Below are positions 5,610 to 6,835 of a stretch of 6,835 bases of DNA, in pieces. Both the position numbers and the translations under genes were made by a program. Position 1 is the first letter of the stretch, and each line of letters begins with the position of its first letter. This DNA is from Oscillospiraceae bacterium (GTDB lineage Bacteria; Bacillota_A; Clostridia; Oscillospirales; Oscillospiraceae). A model generated the notes under the pieces. The model did no database searches. It saw only the letters and a program-made list of their open reading frames with translations, and was not told the DNA's origin. Location: NCBI GenBank assembly GCA_017550765.1, contig JAFZOC010000199.1, positions 1 through 6,835 on the forward strand, read 5' to 3'.

Positions 5610-5936
5610 ATGATCGCGCCCAAGCCCCTTCTGGAGGGGAAGACCATCGAGAACGCGGCGGAGGACTTCCGAGCCGCCCGCAAAGTGGAGCAGTACCGCA
5701 TCGGCAGGGCGGCGCTCTATCTGCCCCAGGGCCTCCGCTGGGGCTACATCCCCTACGCGGAGATCCAGAGCGCGGAGCTGAGCCGCCGGGTGATCAGCGC
5801 GGGGCACTGCGTGACCGTGCGGGAGGAGAAGCCCGCAGTGGACATCAAGACCGCGGCCGGGCTCACGACCCTGGCTCTGGAGCGCCCGGAGAGCATGCAG
5901 CTCGTCCTGGACGCCGTCCGGGACGCGCAGAGATAG
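5610..5936 (+). CDS. Small conserved-looking protein of unknown function, possibly PH-like beta fold
   Basis: I do not recognise the family. The 108-residue protein has no signal peptide, membrane segment or metal motif. After a charged N-terminus (1-28) it alternates short hydrophobic and polar strands: Y-R-I-G-R-A-A-L-Y-L-P, W-G-Y-I-P-Y-A-E-I, then C-V-T-V-R-E-E, then L-T-T-L-A-L-E, ending in a helix V-L-D-A-V-R-D-A. A strand-rich body with one C-terminal helix, and the phrase 'I-P-Y-A-E-I' after a surface-loop strand, resembles small bacterial PH-like domains. This is a shape guess only. The start is supported by AAAGGAG at 5595-5601. The next gene's ATG lies 20 bases after the TAG stop, so the two are almost certainly cotranscribed and may work together. 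Confidence 0.75.
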   Translation: MIAPKPLLEGKTIENAAEDFRAARKVEQYRIGRAALYLPQGLRWGYIPYAEIQSAELSRRVISAGHCVTVREEKPAVDIKTAAGLTTLALERPESMQLVLDAVRDAQR

Positions 5937-5956
5937 CGGGAAAGGAGCGGTACGAG

Positions 5957-6586
5957 ATGTCGCACATGGTACTGATCGTCAACGGCAGCCCCCATCCCCA
6001 GGGCTGCACGGCCCGGGCGCTGGAGGAGGTCCGCCGCGTCCTGGAAGAGGAGGGGATCGAGACCCGCCTGATGCAGATCCGGCCGGGGGACGCCCACGGC
6101 TGCACCGCCTGCCGCTTCTGCGACAAGAACGACCGCTGCGTCTTCGACGACGGCGTGAACGAGGCGGCGAAGCTCCTGGAGCAGGCGGACGGCCTGCTGA
6201 TCGGCAGCCCCGTCTACTACGGCTCGCCCAACGGGGCCCTGCTGGGCTTCCTGGACCGGCTCTTCTACAGCACCGGTTTTTCCAAGCACATGAAGGTGGG
6301 CGCCGCGGTGGTGAGCTGCCGCCGGGGCGGCAACACCGCCTCTTTCGACGTGCTGAACAAGTACTTCACGATCTCCGGCATGCCCGTGGCCTCCAGCACC
6401 TACTGGGATCAGGTCCACGGCTTCACGGCGGCGGACGTGGAGAAGGATCTGGAGGGCCTGCAGACCATGCGCAACCTGGGCAGGAATATGGCGTTCCTGA
6501 TCCGGGCGATCGCGGCGGAGAAGGAGCGCGCAGGCCTGCCGCTGGTGGAGCGCGGCGCCTTCACCAGTTTTCCCGACGGGAAGTGA
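5957..6586 (+). CDS. Flavodoxin-fold NAD(P)H-dependent oxidoreductase, iron-sulfur flavoprotein type
   Basis: This 209-residue cytoplasmic protein belongs to the FMN-binding flavodoxin-like reductase family. The N-terminal strand and phosphate loop read V-L-I-V-N-G-S-P-H-P-Q-G-C-T (5-18). The second FMN loop is G83-S-P-V-Y-Y-G-S-P-N-G93, followed by the helix L-G-F-L-D-R-L-F-Y. Between them C49-x2-C52-x2-C55-x5-C61, followed by F-D-D, matches the compact cysteine motif (C-x2-C-x2-C-x4-7-C) that holds a [4Fe-4S] cluster in archaeal and bacterial iron-sulfur flavoproteins. Such proteins pass electrons between ferredoxin or NAD(P)H and acceptors such as quinones or oxygen species. AAAGGAG at 5941-5947 sets the ATG at 5957; the Met three codons later is a weaker option. 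It is second in an operon divergent from the LysR-type gene. Its physiological substrate is unknown. Confidence 0.9.
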   Translation: MSHMVLIVNGSPHPQGCTARALEEVRRVLEEEGIETRLMQIRPGDAHGCTACRFCDKNDRCVFDDGVNEAAKLLEQADGLLIGSPVYYGSPNGALLGFLDRLFYSTGFSKHMKVGAAVVSCRRGGNTASFDVLNKYFTISGMPVASSTYWDQVHGFTAADVEKDLEGLQTMRNLGRNMAFLIRAIAAEKERAGLPLVERGAFTSFPDGK

Positions 6587-6610
6587 CCGACAGCGGAGAG
6601 CGATCTGCCG

Positions 6611-6650
6611 GAGAGCGGCCGCCTCGAGGACCCTCGAGGCGGCCGCTCTC
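6611..6650 (+). terminator. 19-bp perfect hairpin after the flavoprotein operon
   Basis: Positions 6611-6629 are exactly reversed and complemented at 6632-6650, leaving a two-base centre (in practice a loop of four or more). The arms contain the palindromes GCGGCCGC and CTCGAG. It starts 25 bases after the flavoprotein stop codon, where a terminator is expected, but no T-tract follows (GCCGTATCTG). It may end transcription weakly, protect the 3' end of the mRNA, or be a different element. Confidence 0.55.
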
Positions 6651-6739
6651 GCCGTATCTGCGCCTGCTGCCGGCGCCGCGGCTCCCTGGGGGACCGGGGC
6701 CCGCGTGACGAAAAAAGCGGCGATGGCGAAAAGATCTTA

Positions 6740-6768
6740 TTGAAGCGACGGAAAAAACATGGTATGAT
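6740..6768 (+). promoter_or_regulatory. Strong promoter reading out of the right edge
   Basis: TTGAAG (6740-6745) and TATGAT (6763-6768) are 17 bases apart, with TGG before the -10 (extended -10) and an A-rich spacer. Transcription should begin near 6775. The target gene lies beyond the window. Confidence 0.8.
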
Positions 6769-6774
6769 AACATC

Positions 6775-6835
6775 ACTTGGTATGTGCCATGAGCGTTCTT
6801 TGCATATCAGAGCAACACTCTTTTCAGAAACAGGA
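6775..6835 (+). other. 5' leader of an unseen downstream gene
   Basis: This AT-richer stretch has no convincing open frame. It contains TGG-N6-CCA at 6778-6789, a weak dyad only. The last bases, AGAAACAGGA, look like the start of a ribosome binding site, suggesting that a coding gene begins just past the edge with a leader of roughly 70 bases. Confidence 0.4.

Noticed and set aside
6611..6650. Vector or linker contamination, because of adjacent GCGGCCGC and CTCGAG
   Set aside because: Both palindromes are plausible in GC-rich DNA, occur symmetrically as arms of a hairpin after a gene, and are not flanked by any recognisable vector sequence.

Overview
The window looks like chromosomal DNA from a high-GC member of the Firmicutes (Clostridia), possibly near Oscillospiraceae. 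That placement is inference. What is seen: near-consensus TTGACA/TATAAT-type promoters, strong AAAGGAG ribosome sites before nearly every gene, a tRNA with an encoded CCA end, intrinsic hairpin terminators, and GC-rich third codon positions broken only by AT-rich promoter islands. No phage, transposase, integrase, CRISPR array or rRNA is visible.

Layout. Positions 1-243 are the 3' end of an ABC exporter ATP-binding gene. Positions 254-393 hold four back-to-back perfect inverted repeats whose loops and T-tract point to the minus strand; no function is known for them. A textbook promoter (572-599) then drives a single tRNA-Leu(GAG) gene (672-756) with its own terminator (759-786). After a structured, gene-free stretch come a lipoprotein with a transglutaminase/protease-like domain (1054-2226) and a nucleotidyltransferase-fold protein (2295-2960), probably cotranscribed and closed by a terminator at 3002-3035.

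The second half looks like a sulfur/redox neighbourhood. A methionine gamma-lyase gene (megL, 3198-4391) converges on a LysR-type regulator (4510-5427, minus strand) across a shared hairpin terminator. The regulator is divergent from a two-gene operon encoding a 108-residue protein of unknown function and a flavodoxin-fold oxidoreductase with a four-cysteine motif suggestive of a [4Fe-4S] cluster (5957-6586). Back-to-back promoters and a spaced direct repeat lie in the divergent gap. The regulator may control the flavoprotein operon, megL, or both; this is inferred from position only. A 19-bp perfect hairpin (6611-6650) follows the operon, and a strong promoter (6740-6768) fires out of the right edge.

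Nothing here is clearly a new system. The items most worth following up are the four-hairpin array, the megL/LysR/flavoprotein cluster with its candidate operators, and the small protein coupled to the flavoprotein.
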